Numbered from the stretch's first letter, positions 47,146-56,461 are shown. The stretch: 64,000 nt of DNA from Leptospira kobayashii (GCF_003114835.2 NZ_AP025028.1:558001-622000), one strand, 5' to 3'. Made by a program: numbers and translations. Notes: generated by a model not told the origin, from the sequence alone.

Positions 47146-48773
47146 GATTTATTTTAATAGCGGTATTCGCTTTTGTTTTCCAGGCCTGTGCTTCCGTTTC
47201 GCAAATTGAGACTTTAAATTCTTCAATCTCGAAACCGGTCTTCCGGAGCACGGAGCCTGGGCTTTCCGAACCAAACCCTTCCGGTAGAGACTACCGGGAA
47301 AGATTACTGATCAAACAGATTCCCCACTTTGCGATTGTTTGGCGGGAGCTTTCTCCCGATGTCAATCGGGAAGAAATCAATTTGTTGGAAGAGCGGGTTA
47401 TATCTTCTCATTCTTCTTTCGGGAAATATATTTCCATTGACCCTTCTAAGATCGGGGACGGTGAGGTTTTGAAAGCAAAGGATATTGATGTGATTCTTGA
47501 ATTGCAATTTTCATCCAACAAAGATGAAATTTCAGTCAATGTTCAATACAAAGATCCGGTTCTTTCGCAAAACTTCGGATCAACCTTTTACAGCTATCAT
47601 CAGATTCACGATGAAAATAAAATCTCATCGAAAGATCAAAGAAAGACTTTGGAAATCTTTCAGGCAAAAAACAAATTGGTTCCTCTCCTTCCTGCAGTTT
47701 CTTCCTACTTATCCGAAGTTTCCGCTCCAGCAAATGATGAGATCCAAAAAATCCTGGAATCCAGTTTACGTGGAAAAGTTTCCGTTTTTTCGTCTTCTCC
47801 CGGCACTTCAATCATGTTGGATGGCAAAGAAATAGGCAAAGCTCCTCTGATCGATTATTCCATGTTAAATGGGAAACACCAACTTTCCTTTTCCAAACCG
47901 GGAAAAGATCCTATTTTCCGTTCTATTTTGGTTCGGGCGGGAAAAACCAGTCGCGTATTCCAGGAATGGAGTGATGATATTTCACAAGGAACTGTTCTAT
48001 TGTCCAGTTTCCCGACGGGCTTGGATATTTTAGTATCCGGCCAGAAAAAGGGAAAAACCCAATACGCCGAGTCCGGCGTTCCTTACGGAAGTTATAGCGT
48101 ACAATTCGTACGTACAAAAGAAAATAATAATTACGAATATGCAAGTTCGGAAATTTCAATCCGCCCCAAATCCATCGCAAGCCTCGCGCTTCCCATCGCT
48201 TTGGAAGAAGGTGCAGGTTGGGAAGCGGAAGAGTTCTGGGAAACATCCGGCGGCTCACCTCATTTTGTTGCCTCCTTCCCGGGCCAACTTTTATTCCAAA
48301 AAAAACAGGATCTACCCAAAGGATGGTATGGAGTTTTTTCAGAAGACATCATTCCCGATCGTGTGGAATCCAGCATCAAATTGGGACTTGCCGGCGAGTT
48401 AGGTGGAAAATTAGGAATCTATCTTACGGACAAAGAGGGTCATTCCATTCTTGTCGTTGTGGATAAAACCGATTTCCATTTGGTTAATTTTGCCAAAGAC
48501 GAAAAAGAATCTCTTGTCAAATCTTCCTACCGTTGGAAATCGGAAGACGTTGAAAAGGGACGGGTTTTCCGTTGGGAAACAGATCCCGAAAAACAGTTGT
48601 TACGCGTTTATCTGGGGAATTCCCTGATTCAGGAAAAACCTTGGAATTTCAAATCTCTTTGGCGTATTGCCATCCTTACTCCTTCGGATTCCTTCCTTTC
48701 CGGAAATCCTGTGCGGGGTGTTAAAATTCATTATCCCGATATGGTGAAATTTGAGGAGAAAATCAAAAAATGA
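47142..48773 (+). CDS. PEGA-domain lipoprotein
   Basis: A 543-residue lipoprotein: signal peptide with VFQACASVSQ, so Cys17 or so is probably lipidated. The N-terminal 200 residues are unassigned. A PEGA-like repeat follows at about 213-270 (VFSSSPGTSIMLDGKEIGKAPLIDY) and again at 285-340 (LLSSFPTGLDILVSG, GVPYGSYSVQF). The final ~170 residues look like a beta-sandwich (GVFSEDIIPDRVESSIKLG), possibly concanavalin-like. The ends overlap both neighbours by 4 nt, so FecR, PEGA and TPR proteins are made together and probably form one envelope complex. Confidence 0.8.
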   Translation: MRFILIAVFAFVFQACASVSQIETLNSSISKPVFRSTEPGLSEPNPSGRDYRERLLIKQIPHFAIVWRELSPDVNREEINLLEERVISSHSSFGKYISIDPSKIGDGEVLKAKDIDVILELQFSSNKDEISVNVQYKDPVLSQNFGSTFYSYHQIHDENKISSKDQRKTLEIFQAKNKLVPLLPAVSSYLSEVSAPANDEIQKILESSLRGKVSVFSSSPGTSIMLDGKEIGKAPLIDYSMLNGKHQLSFSKPGKDPIFRSILVRAGKTSRVFQEWSDDISQGTVLLSSFPTGLDILVSGQKKGKTQYAESGVPYGSYSVQFVRTKENNNYEYASSEISIRPKSIASLALPIALEEGAGWEAEEFWETSGGSPHFVASFPGQLLFQKKQDLPKGWYGVFSEDIIPDRVESSIKLGLAGELGGKLGIYLTDKEGHSILVVVDKTDFHLVNFAKDEKESLVKSSYRWKSEDVEKGRVFRWETDPEKQLLRVYLGNSLIQEKPWNFKSLWRIAILTPSDSFLSGNPVRGVKIHYPDMVKFEEKIKK

Positions 48774-51700
48774 AAAACCCTCTCCTGTCTTTATTTATTG
48801 TTAGCTCTATTTTTTTATGGAACTGTCAATCCCGTGATTTTCGATCCGTTTCCGTAAGTGACAAGCTGGCGGATAAAGCAACCACTGTATCCGATAAGGA
48901 AAATCTGGAAGCTGCGAGATTGATCCTGGCGGAAGGGAATAACGATTTCCAAAAAGGCAAATTCGAAGAAGCAATCGCACATGCAAACGAAGCCAATGGA
49001 AAGTATGAAACTGTGGAAGCTTATTCGTTGCTAGGTGCCTCCAGATACCAATTGGGAGAATATGCGGAGTCCAAAGAAGCATATTCATTGGGTGAAAGAT
49101 TGGATCCCAAAAATGAAAAATTACTCATCGGTTTGGGAACGGTTCAGTCTACTTTGGGTGAAAATGAAGATGCCACAGTCACCTATCAAAAGCTAGTTGA
49201 TATTAAACCGGACGAACCTGTTTATAAATACAAGGTGGGGACTTTACTCAAATCGCAGAAAAAATACCAAGAGAGCTATGTTACTTTAAAACCTTTGGAA
49301 GAAAATAAGGATTTTCCTTACCCGGTCGAACTACTCAATCAATTGGGTGATGTTTGTTTGGAACTGAAGAAATACGACGAGGCGGAAAGTTATTTTGCCA
49401 AGGCGGAAGCGCTTCAACCGGATCTAAAATCCGCAGGACTCGCCAAACAATCTACAAAGATAGCATCTTTAATCCAAAAAGGAAATGATGCCATCTCCAA
49501 AAAACAATATGATCTGGCCATTTCCGAATATAAAAAGGCAGCCGACTTACAACCATCAAACGCTTCTCTCTGGACATTTTTGGGAAATGCTTATTTCTTA
49601 AAAACTTCGTATACCGATTCCGAAACCAGCTTTCGAAAAGCATTGTCGTTGCAAGACAGTCTTGCGGCTGCTTATCTCGGTTTAACCAATGTTCAAATCC
49701 GTAAAAAAAGTTTTTCCGAATGTTTGAAAACAACGGACATTGCTCTCAAAAAATCTCCACGAAATGCTGAATTGAAAAACAAACAAGGGATTTGCGAGTG
49801 GAAATGGGGCCAAACTCAGAAAGCCACTCTTAGTTTTCAGGACGCTTCCGTTTGGGACAAAAATTTCTTCGAACCGAAGTTAAACCTGGCATATGTACTT
49901 CTAGACCAAGGTAGGAACGCGGAAGCGATTGAAGTTTTGAAAAAAGCGGAATCGCACCCGCATGCCAATAAGGAAGACCTTAAGAAGGCTCTCTCGATTG
50001 CGGAAGCACAGTTGTTTATCGCCAATGGGGATCAATTTTTAAGACAAGGAAAAAAGAAACAGGCTTTGGAAGAATATGGCCGCGCACTTGGTCGTTCTCC
50101 TAAAGACCCTTCTCCGCATAATGCGTTCGGTCGCGCCTATTTCGTGTTTGGCGACTATAAAAAATCCGAATCTTCCTATCAGGAAGCTTTGCGCAACGAT
50201 CCTGAGAATTTAGGTTCCGTTCAAGGGCTTGCGCGTTTGTACGCTAAAACAGGCGAATCTAAAAAAGAGAAAGAATACATCAAACGTTTGGAAAAACTTT
50301 CCGCAGATGATCCGTTCGCAGCCATCACACTCGGTAGGATTGCGGAGGATGCCGGTAAATACGAAGAGGCGGAGTCCACTTACCTCGGTTTGAAGAAAAA
50401 ATTTCCCGACAATGAAGCTCTGAACTACCGCCTTGCAAGTCTCTATTACAAAAGGGCAGTCGAAGAAAACGAAAAAGAAAATTATTCGAAAGCTTCCGAC
50501 TACATTCTAAAATCCAAAAAGTATTCCAAGGACATTCCGGAAGTAGTCCAAACGGAAAAGACGATTCAGGAGAACGCGCGTTTTGCGGAGATTCTTCCCT
50601 GGGTAGCGGAAGCCAATCGCCTTTATGATAAGAAAAAGTACGATGAAGCGATCGTGCCTTACCAAAAAGCTTATAATAAAATCCAAAAACCTTCTCTTCT
50701 TGTGAAAATTGCGGAATGTTATATGGCTAAGGGCGAGGAAGAAAAAGGAATCGCCATTCTGGAAAAAGCCGCAAAGGAAAACAAAGACAATGCATCTTCT
50801 TTTAAAGAAGGAATCTATGCATTCTTTTACAAAAAAGGCGAAACTTCCAAAGCTGAGGACGGATTTAACAATCTTTTGCGGGAAAAGCCCGATTCGTTTT
50901 ACAGCTATTATATGTTAGGTCTGATTGCAATGAAAAAAAAGGAATACGAACCTTCCATTTCTCAATTGGACAAGTCGATTTTACTGAATGGAAATTTTGC
51001 TCCGGCAAATGTGGCAAAAGGACTTAGCTTATACAAACTGGGTCAAACCGAACCTGCCAAAAAAGAATTTGAAAAAGCACGTGTGAAAGATACCAACTTT
51101 TCCTTGTCTTCCTATAATTTGGCGATTGCATATTTTAACGAAGATTTGGTGAAAGAATCCAAAGCATTGCTTGAAGACTTAAAAAAGAATAACCCTGACT
51201 TTACCGACGGCGAATTACAACTAGCTTATATCTATTTCAAAGAGAATCGGTTGGATGATGCGGAAAAATCGGTTCTTTCCGTTTTAAAAGAAGAGAAATC
51301 GGCGGAAGCATTGTATGCACATTGGAGGATTTTGGATGCTAAATACAAACAAGATCCCGATGATAAAATCCGTTCCAAACGTAGCCAGGTTCAAAATCAA
51401 ATTTGGAAAGAATATCCGGAAACAAAATACGCACGACTTCTTCCTACACAAGATATGGACGATGCACCGTTTGTTGTAACCGATTTGACTTTGGGCGGAA
51501 CGGTAGTGGGGAATCCGATTCTTTATCCCAACAGGGTGATTGTAAATTACGGAACTGCTCTTGCCGGTTTGGATCGAAATACAAAAGAGCCTGTTTGGAA
51601 ACTTTCCACTCCGGATACATTTGTTTATCTTGTTCCCAGCACACAGTTGTTAGCATTCAGAAGCGGGGTAATACAAAAAATCTATCCTGACACTGGGAAA

Positions 51701-52366
51701 AAAGGTATAACTCTTCCTTTACCGAATACTTATCCGATTTTACAAGCTGATCTAGGCGGCGATTCCATTCTTGTTTTGAATGAAAATCCTAAAGATAAAG
51801 AAAGGATTCTTTCTATTTTGGATTGGAACGGAAATAAAAAATCAGAGCTAAAATGGAAGGATTTGAATTCATTTGCTGTTACCAAATCGGGAAATTTGAT
51901 GATCCTCAGAGAAAACAAAAAAGAGTTTTTGTTTTCTTCCACCTCTCTTTCCAATCTGAATTCGAATCCTCCGACAGCATCTTTACTCAAAAAGGATTCT
52001 AGTGATAAGGCCGGATTTTTAGGGTGTGTAACAAACTCCTGTTTGGTGAAGGTGGGAAATCAAATCTTTGAAATTGATTCCAAATCGAAACTGGGAGCAC
52101 TTCCGAATGTGGGAAGTATTCGTGGATTTTACGAAACGGAAGACACTGTTCATATCAAAACGGAAGAAAAGATATTTGTCTGGAAGTCGGGTTTGAAATG
52201 GGCCGATTCTTATGCGAGCGACGCTGAATTCCGTTTCCCTGTAGGGGAACATATCGTGGAACCGAAATCCAAAGAACTCACTGTCAGCACCGACGGTAAA
52301 AAGAAATCCGTTCCTTGGAAATCGGAGAAAGACGGAAAACGTCTGACAACGATTACACTTAAATGA
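48770..52366 (+). CDS. Large TPR lipoprotein with C-terminal propeller-like region
   Basis: A 1198-residue exported protein; the signal peptide ends in FLWNCQS, with a Cys suitable for lipidation. Residues ~45-860 are a long run of tetratricopeptide repeats (for example AYSLLGASRYQLGEYAESKEAY, ALEEYGRALGRSPKDPSPHNAFGRAYFVFGDY in part). The last ~290 residues are beta-rich with YPNRVIVNYGTALAGLDRNT, PVWKLSTPDTFVY and LLAFRSGVIQKIYPD, the look of a PQQ-like beta-propeller. Repeats of this size build scaffolds. Third gene of the FecR/PEGA/TPR operon, coupled by ATGA; the gene stops 5 bp from convergent trmB. Confidence 0.85.
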   Translation: MKNPLLSLFIVSSIFLWNCQSRDFRSVSVSDKLADKATTVSDKENLEAARLILAEGNNDFQKGKFEEAIAHANEANGKYETVEAYSLLGASRYQLGEYAESKEAYSLGERLDPKNEKLLIGLGTVQSTLGENEDATVTYQKLVDIKPDEPVYKYKVGTLLKSQKKYQESYVTLKPLEENKDFPYPVELLNQLGDVCLELKKYDEAESYFAKAEALQPDLKSAGLAKQSTKIASLIQKGNDAISKKQYDLAISEYKKAADLQPSNASLWTFLGNAYFLKTSYTDSETSFRKALSLQDSLAAAYLGLTNVQIRKKSFSECLKTTDIALKKSPRNAELKNKQGICEWKWGQTQKATLSFQDASVWDKNFFEPKLNLAYVLLDQGRNAEAIEVLKKAESHPHANKEDLKKALSIAEAQLFIANGDQFLRQGKKKQALEEYGRALGRSPKDPSPHNAFGRAYFVFGDYKKSESSYQEALRNDPENLGSVQGLARLYAKTGESKKEKEYIKRLEKLSADDPFAAITLGRIAEDAGKYEEAESTYLGLKKKFPDNEALNYRLASLYYKRAVEENEKENYSKASDYILKSKKYSKDIPEVVQTEKTIQENARFAEILPWVAEANRLYDKKKYDEAIVPYQKAYNKIQKPSLLVKIAECYMAKGEEEKGIAILEKAAKENKDNASSFKEGIYAFFYKKGETSKAEDGFNNLLREKPDSFYSYYMLGLIAMKKKEYEPSISQLDKSILLNGNFAPANVAKGLSLYKLGQTEPAKKEFEKARVKDTNFSLSSYNLAIAYFNEDLVKESKALLEDLKKNNPDFTDGELQLAYIYFKENRLDDAEKSVLSVLKEEKSAEALYAHWRILDAKYKQDPDDKIRSKRSQVQNQIWKEYPETKYARLLPTQDMDDAPFVVTDLTLGGTVVGNPILYPNRVIVNYGTALAGLDRNTKEPVWKLSTPDTFVYLVPSTQLLAFRSGVIQKIYPDTGKKGITLPLPNTYPILQADLGGDSILVLNENPKDKERILSILDWNGNKKSELKWKDLNSFAVTKSGNLMILRENKKEFLFSSTSLSNLNSNPPTASLLKKDSSDKAGFLGCVTNSCLVKVGNQIFEIDSKSKLGALPNVGSIRGFYETEDTVHIKTEEKIFVWKSGLKWADSYASDAEFRFPVGEHIVEPKSKELTVSTDGKKKSVPWKSEKDGKRLTTITLK

Positions 52367-52371
52367 GGGAT

Positions 52372-53043
52372 TTATACCTTGTTTCTTTCTAAATAATAGA
52401 TTTGTTTTCCCTCGTTTCTTTTTTCCGTTTCGAAAAAAGATCGGGGGAACTCCGGTCGACTGAAAGAATATTCTTCCATCCCTTCCCAATTGAATTTGCT
52501 TGTTTTACGAAACAGAGAGATACATTTTCTGGCGTATGGACCGTAATCAGTTGCAAACAAAAGACGCCCGTTTGGTGCCAAAAGGGAATGAACTTCTTCT
52601 AAGAATTTCGGCTTCATCACTCTGTTTTTATGATGTTTTCTTTTCGGCCAGGGATCGGGGAAATTGATCAAAACAGTTTCAAACATTTCTTTTTCCAATA
52701 GCTCCGAAAAAAACCATTGGAAGTTGACCGTCATATAACGGATATTTTCCAAACCCAATTCTTTCCGTTTTTCTTCCGTAGCGATCACTCGGTCAATTTT
52801 CCGTTCCATTAATAGAAAGCCCGTAGTCGGATTTTCTTTTGCAAGTTCGATTGCTACTTCCCCCCAACCTGAACCCAGTTCTAGCCAGTAGTTTTTTATG
52901 TGGTCAGGGAAACATTTTTTTATGTCGATTTTTTTCCCCCACTCTTTAGGTTGCAGGAGATAGTCTGAAGAATAGGACGTTCGTAAGGTGAACTTCCATA
53001 GCTTTTGACGAATTTCAGGATTTACTAACAAGGAACTTACCAC
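52372..53043 (-). CDS. trmB: tRNA (guanine-N7)-methyltransferase
   Basis: TrmB makes m7G46 in the tRNA variable loop using SAM. The 223-residue protein shows LELGSGWGEVAIELAKENP (SAM motif I), LLMERKIDRV, and the family signature INFPDPWPKRKHHKNR with the catalytic Asp and Lys. The C-terminal part ends with SFFETEKRNEGKQIYYLE. ATG 53043 is chosen. The gene is convergent with the TPR lipoprotein and divergent from the metallo-hydrolase. Confidence 0.95.
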   Translation of the reverse strand: MVSSLLVNPEIRQKLWKFTLRTSYSSDYLLQPKEWGKKIDIKKCFPDHIKNYWLELGSGWGEVAIELAKENPTTGFLLMERKIDRVIATEEKRKELGLENIRYMTVNFQWFFSELLEKEMFETVLINFPDPWPKRKHHKNRVMKPKFLEEVHSLLAPNGRLLFATDYGPYARKCISLFRKTSKFNWEGMEEYSFSRPEFPRSFFETEKRNEGKQIYYLERNKV

Positions 53044-53122
53044 TTTCTACCGATATTTGAGTTTAGAATACAAGTTCTGAAAACAATCTTCACAGGAAAC
53101 AAAGATTTCCCAAAGGAATGGA

Positions 53123-54070
53123 ATGAAAATTACTCTTTTTGGTGTTCGAGGCTCGTTACCGACTCCTGTCGGGAAACGGGAACAGCAGGATAAACTGCTG
53201 AAGATCTTAAGACAAGCCAAAGCCGAGTGGACCAAAAATCCAAATGGTTTTTCCGAAGAGAAATTTCTGGAATCCCTTCCCATCCCCTTGGAACAAGACT
53301 TAGGTGGAAATACTACTTGTGTTTATCTGGAAGGAGAATCGGGAGAAAAGGTTATTTTCGACATGGGAACCGGGATCCGCGTCTTGGGAAACCTTCTTGC
53401 TCCTGTTGCATTCAACGGACAACCACTCGATATTAATATACTTGTGTCTCACACTCATTGGGATCATATCCAAGGTTGGCCTTTTTTTAAGCCGGCCTAT
53501 TCACCTACTACCAATATTCATTTTTATTCTGCGATTGAAAACCTGGAAGAAAGACTTATCCGCCAACAACACCCTGAAAATTTTCCGATTACTTTCAACC
53601 AGATGGCTTCTAAAAAAGAATTTCATCTTTGGAAAGAATTTCAATCCTATGCGCTTGGGAATTTGAAAGTGATCCCTTTCGGACTCCGGCACCCCGGCAG
53701 TTGTTTGGGATACCGCGTTCGGGAAGGGGAAAAGAAATTTTTATTTTGTACCGATGTGGAATACAGAGAAGAGGACCGAAGCCAACTTTTGGAATTGAAA
53801 CCTCATATTGCGGGTGCCGACTTGCTTGTGATTGATGCGCAGTATAGCACTGCTGAGGCGGAAAAGAAAATCGGTTGGGGACATACCGCTGTTCGACAAG
53901 CAGTCGAGTTTGCAGAGATGATGGAAATCAAATCGGTAGTACTCACTCATCACGAGCCCGATCATGAAGATACGGAAGTGGTTCGAATCATTTTAGAAGA
54001 GGGAAAACCTTCCAATCCTAAAAATATTTCGATCCATATCGCAAGAGAAGGAATGAGTTTTCATTTATAG
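53123..54070 (+). CDS. MBL-fold metallo-hydrolase
   Basis: A 315-residue metallo-beta-lactamase-fold enzyme. It starts KITLFGVRGSLPTP, has GGNTTCVYLE, the metal motif SHTHWDHIQG (HxHxDH), LRHPGSCLGYR with a third His, FCTDVEY and LTHHEPDH. The order matches class II cAMP phosphodiesterase-like or RNase Z-related family members often annotated as MBL hydrolases. Substrate is not inferable; a cyclic-nucleotide phosphodiesterase role is possible but not shown. Divergent from trmB, followed 8 nt later by the small DUF4160 gene. Confidence 0.85.
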   Translation: MKITLFGVRGSLPTPVGKREQQDKLLKILRQAKAEWTKNPNGFSEEKFLESLPIPLEQDLGGNTTCVYLEGESGEKVIFDMGTGIRVLGNLLAPVAFNGQPLDINILVSHTHWDHIQGWPFFKPAYSPTTNIHFYSAIENLEERLIRQQHPENFPITFNQMASKKEFHLWKEFQSYALGNLKVIPFGLRHPGSCLGYRVREGEKKFLFCTDVEYREEDRSQLLELKPHIAGADLLVIDAQYSTAEAEKKIGWGHTAVRQAVEFAEMMEIKSVVLTHHEPDHEDTEVVRIILEEGKPSNPKNISIHIAREGMSFHL

Positions 54071-54078
54071 ATTTTTCT

Positions 54079-54324
54079 ATGCCCAAGGTATTCGAAACCA
54101 ATGGTTATAAGTTTTTCTTTTTTTCTAATGAAGGCAATCCTAGGGAACCAATTCACATTCATGTCAGAAAGGGAGAAAAATTGGCCAAGTTTTGGATTAA
54201 ACCGATTGTCGCGCTTGAAGATAACTATGGTTTTAATTCAAAAGAATTAAATTGGATTGAAAATGAGATTGAAAGTAAGTTAGTATTGATTCAAGGTAAA
54301 TGGAATGATTTCTTCGGTATCTGA
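54079..54324 (+). CDS. DUF4160 protein
   Basis: An 81-residue protein of the DUF4160 family: MPKVFETNGYKFFFFSNEGN, then PIHIHVRKGEKLAKFW and SKELNWIE with a final WNDFF. It overlaps the downstream DUF2442 gene by 20 nt. Pairs of DUF4160 and DUF2442 recur in bacterial genomes and are suspected toxin-antitoxin-like modules; no activity is assigned. Confidence 0.85.
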   Translation: MPKVFETNGYKFFFFSNEGNPREPIHIHVRKGEKLAKFWIKPIVALEDNYGFNSKELNWIENEIESKLVLIQGKWNDFFGI

Positions 54325-54571
54325 AGCTAAAGCTCAAAAAATCTGGTTCGATGAAAATAATCTTTGGATCTCTTTATTTGATGGAAGAACATTATCCGTT
54401 CCTCTTGCTTATTTCCCTCGACTTCGCAAAGCGAATTCCGAACAACTTCATAAATTTGAAATTAGTGGCGGAGGAGTTGGACTGCATTGGGACGATTTGG
54501 ATGAGGATATCAGTGTCCCGGGGCTTCTTCTTGGGAATGGCGATCTTTCACAACATCAAAAAAATCTTTAG
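54305..54571 (+). CDS. DUF2442 protein
   Basis: An 88-residue protein of the DUF2442 family: LWISLFDGRTLSVPL, AYFPRLRKAN, then GGGVGLHWDDLDEDISVPGLL. The ATG at 54305 lies inside the DUF4160 gene, 20 nt before its stop, so translation is coupled. The family sometimes acts as the antitoxin-like partner of DUF4160. A hipBA operon follows on the other strand. Confidence 0.85.
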   Translation: MISSVSEAKAQKIWFDENNLWISLFDGRTLSVPLAYFPRLRKANSEQLHKFEISGGGVGLHWDDLDEDISVPGLLLGNGDLSQHQKNL

Positions 54572-54574
54572 TTA

Positions 54575-54640
54575 GATTCTTCCCTGGCCAAGCTGTACAA
54601 TTCACTTCTCGTCCTGTTTCGGAATGGATTTAATACGGCC
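54575..54640 (-). pseudogene. Remnant of the 3' end of a secreted-protein gene (paralogue of 56462-57517)
   Basis: Read on the minus strand, 54581-54638 matches 56503-56560 of the intact gene at 47 of 58 bases. The shared frame would read PY-stop-IHSETGREVNCTAWPGKN, against PYQIHSETELEVNCAAWSGKG in the intact gene (both given in part). A CAA codon has become TAA, so this is non-coding debris. It flanks the hipBA operon on the side opposite the intact gene. Confidence 0.6.
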
Positions 54641-54658
54641 TTACATATGTTTGTTTTT

Positions 54659-55948
54659 CTATTTCTTGATAAAACGTCTGTGCAAATTTCCTATCTGTGC
54701 TGCGTTTTTTTCCCGTATGCCCGCCTTCTCGGCAAAATCCGGCCACTTAGATACTGTTTCCTCTACCGCTTTTATGATGGTACGGGGACGTTTTATATCT
54801 GCAAACTTAGCCGCTTCCAGTAAATCATCCAACGTGAAATGTTCGCGTTTTCCGTTGCACGACATCTGGTGTTGTTCTATAAATTGATTTCCCGGTTTAT
54901 AACTAAAACAAATGTCGTAAGCAGGAGACAACTGCCAATTGCCATCTCCGAACATTAGGAAAGCATGGTTTTTGGTATGATCATCCTGATTGCGACTGCA
55001 AATATTGAATACCATACGGCGATACATTTCGGTCAGTGTATCTTGGCCTAGGCCCAAGTCCCGAATTGTCTGGAACAATCTTTCGTATCCATAACTACCC
55101 GGTGGATCACGATCGGCATGAACCATTCCTGCGAAAGTTAAAACATGCACTTTATCGTTGCCATTGACCCGATCGAACCGTTTTGTCATAAAGTGTGCTT
55201 TCTTTCCGTCTTTCAATAATCGACATTCCATCATATTGATTCCCGATTCATATGCCATCTCACTGTAAGCGAATTCAATTCGACCGATTTGGGTGCTGGT
55301 TGCATGTTCTTCATTTTCCATTTCATCGAACTTAATCAACCAGTGTTCGTAACCTTTTGGAACATTGGTTTGACCTGATAAAACATCTTTGGTCTTATTA
55401 TTGATTGCTATAATCGCTTTTGCTTTTGCACCTCCGGCACTTGTGCCGACCGTAATAAGCGAATCTATCCCTTCATCCACCAAACTGGTATTTGCCGATA
55501 TACGTTCATTCAATACTGCTTTAGCTACTTCGACCAAATCACTTACTTGTATGGGAATGGGTTTGTTTAATTTTCTGGTTTCCAAATCGGGCTCATATTC
55601 CAGTGCTCCCATTCCACGGGTTCCCACGTAACACAGTCGTTCCAATGGGTTCATATCCTCAAGCTTACGGCCATGTTTCGCCAGATAGGCATCTAACAAC
55701 CGATTGCCGAATTTTTCCGGCAGACTATCGGCTATGACACCCGGTAGTCCTTTGAATGTTTTTGTATTTTTCAGTTCCGGGTATTGGAAAATTCGGGAGG
55801 AAAGAGGTAACATGAGAGGACTGATTTCATAACGACGGGACCGGATAAAGTCAGGGTCATATTCAAATAAAGCGAGTCCCCGGTTTTTATCCCAAACCAA
55901 TCCTCCTATCCTCTCTCCCCATAAATTGACGGCAACAGGTTGTTCCAT
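54659..55948 (-). CDS. hipA: HipA-type serine/threonine kinase toxin
   Basis: A full-length 429-residue HipA. The N-terminal domain has GLPGVIADSLPEKFGNRLL. The kinase core has ITVGTSAGGAKAKAII (Gly-rich loop and regulatory Ser), HWLIKFDE, the catalytic RNQDDHTKNHAFLM (Asp and Asn) and LSPAYDICFSY (metal-binding Asp). HipA toxins phosphorylate glutamyl-tRNA synthetase or related targets and induce dormancy; HipB neutralises them. All key residues are present, so it should be active. It starts within the hipB stop (TAATG), one base shared. Confidence 0.93.
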   Translation of the reverse strand: MEQPVAVNLWGERIGGLVWDKNRGLALFEYDPDFIRSRRYEISPLMLPLSSRIFQYPELKNTKTFKGLPGVIADSLPEKFGNRLLDAYLAKHGRKLEDMNPLERLCYVGTRGMGALEYEPDLETRKLNKPIPIQVSDLVEVAKAVLNERISANTSLVDEGIDSLITVGTSAGGAKAKAIIAINNKTKDVLSGQTNVPKGYEHWLIKFDEMENEEHATSTQIGRIEFAYSEMAYESGINMMECRLLKDGKKAHFMTKRFDRVNGNDKVHVLTFAGMVHADRDPPGSYGYERLFQTIRDLGLGQDTLTEMYRRMVFNICSRNQDDHTKNHAFLMFGDGNWQLSPAYDICFSYKPGNQFIEQHQMSCNGKREHFTLDDLLEAAKFADIKRPRTIIKAVEETVSKWPDFAEKAGIREKNAAQIGNLHRRFIKK

Positions 55949-56292
55949 TATGATTTGCGCCGCCCCATCACTCTACTCATTGGTCTTTTGGATTCGAGTG
56001 ACTCCTGGTTACCGGATTTTCTTTTTTTGGCAAGTTGCTCGATGGGGGATTGTATCGGTGCATCTAGAAGTGGCAGTAGCCAGTCAGTGAAGCCGAGCAC
56101 GCGTGTAAGTCGAATCAATGTGGATAATTTCATATCGTTACCGGAGAGCGCGGCACTGATTGTATTTCGGTTCAAGTCGGCCAATCTGGCGAGATCTTGT
56201 TTGTCCTGTTTTGTTTGCTTCGCTCTTTTTTCAAGATTTTCGGCGATCGTTTGTAGCAGGGTTTCTATAGGTGCGTTACGGTTTGTTTGCAT
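55948..56292 (-). CDS. hipB: HipB-like XRE antitoxin and autorepressor
   Basis: A 114-residue protein with a helix-turn-helix (LARLADLNRNTISAALSG, about 30-47) and the following helix STLIRLTRVLG, typical of HipB/XRE proteins. The C-terminal 40 residues are basic and disordered-looking (LAKKRKSGNQES). HipB binds hipA protein and represses its own operon. Four matching operator palindromes, one over its start codon, lie upstream. It is longer than E. coli HipB (88 residues). Confidence 0.87.
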   Translation of the reverse strand: MQTNRNAPIETLLQTIAENLEKRAKQTKQDKQDLARLADLNRNTISAALSGNDMKLSTLIRLTRVLGFTDWLLPLLDAPIQSPIEQLAKKRKSGNQESLESKRPMSRVMGRRKS

Positions 56293-56307
56293 AGTTTGGT
56301 AGGCATA
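56286..56307. promoter_or_regulatory. hipBA operator, start-codon proximal half-degenerate copy
   Basis: TTTGCAT-N8-AGGCATA; the right half is perfect, the left half differs at two bases from TATGCCT. It covers the hipB start codon (56290-56292). Confidence 0.5.
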
Positions 56308-56326
56308 TATTCAATTTTATTGTGAA

Positions 56327-56348
56327 TATGCCTAGTATAGCAGGCATA
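56327..56348. promoter_or_regulatory. hipBA operator, perfect copy
   Basis: TATGCCT-N8-AGGCATA, a perfect 7-bp inverted repeat. The architecture TAT..N8..ATA matches the E. coli HipB operator form TATCC-N8-GGATA. Confidence 0.75.
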
Positions 56349-56371
56349 AATAGTTAGTCAAACACTTACTT

Positions 56372-56393
56372 TATGCCTGGTAAACTAGGCATA
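56372..56393. promoter_or_regulatory. hipBA operator, perfect copy
   Basis: A second perfect TATGCCT-N8-AGGCATA, 45 bp from the previous one. Confidence 0.75.
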
Positions 56394-56412
56394 TCTTCTG
56401 TTTTATCTTAAA

Positions 56413-56434
56413 TATGCATAGTTTAATGGGCATA
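56413..56434. promoter_or_regulatory. hipBA operator, distal imperfect copy
   Basis: TATGCAT-N8-GGGCATA, two changes from the perfect form, 41 bp beyond the previous operator. It ends 27 bp before the stop of the upstream gene. Confidence 0.65.
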
Positions 56435-56461
56435 TTTTGGTTAATTCTAATTCAACATCTT

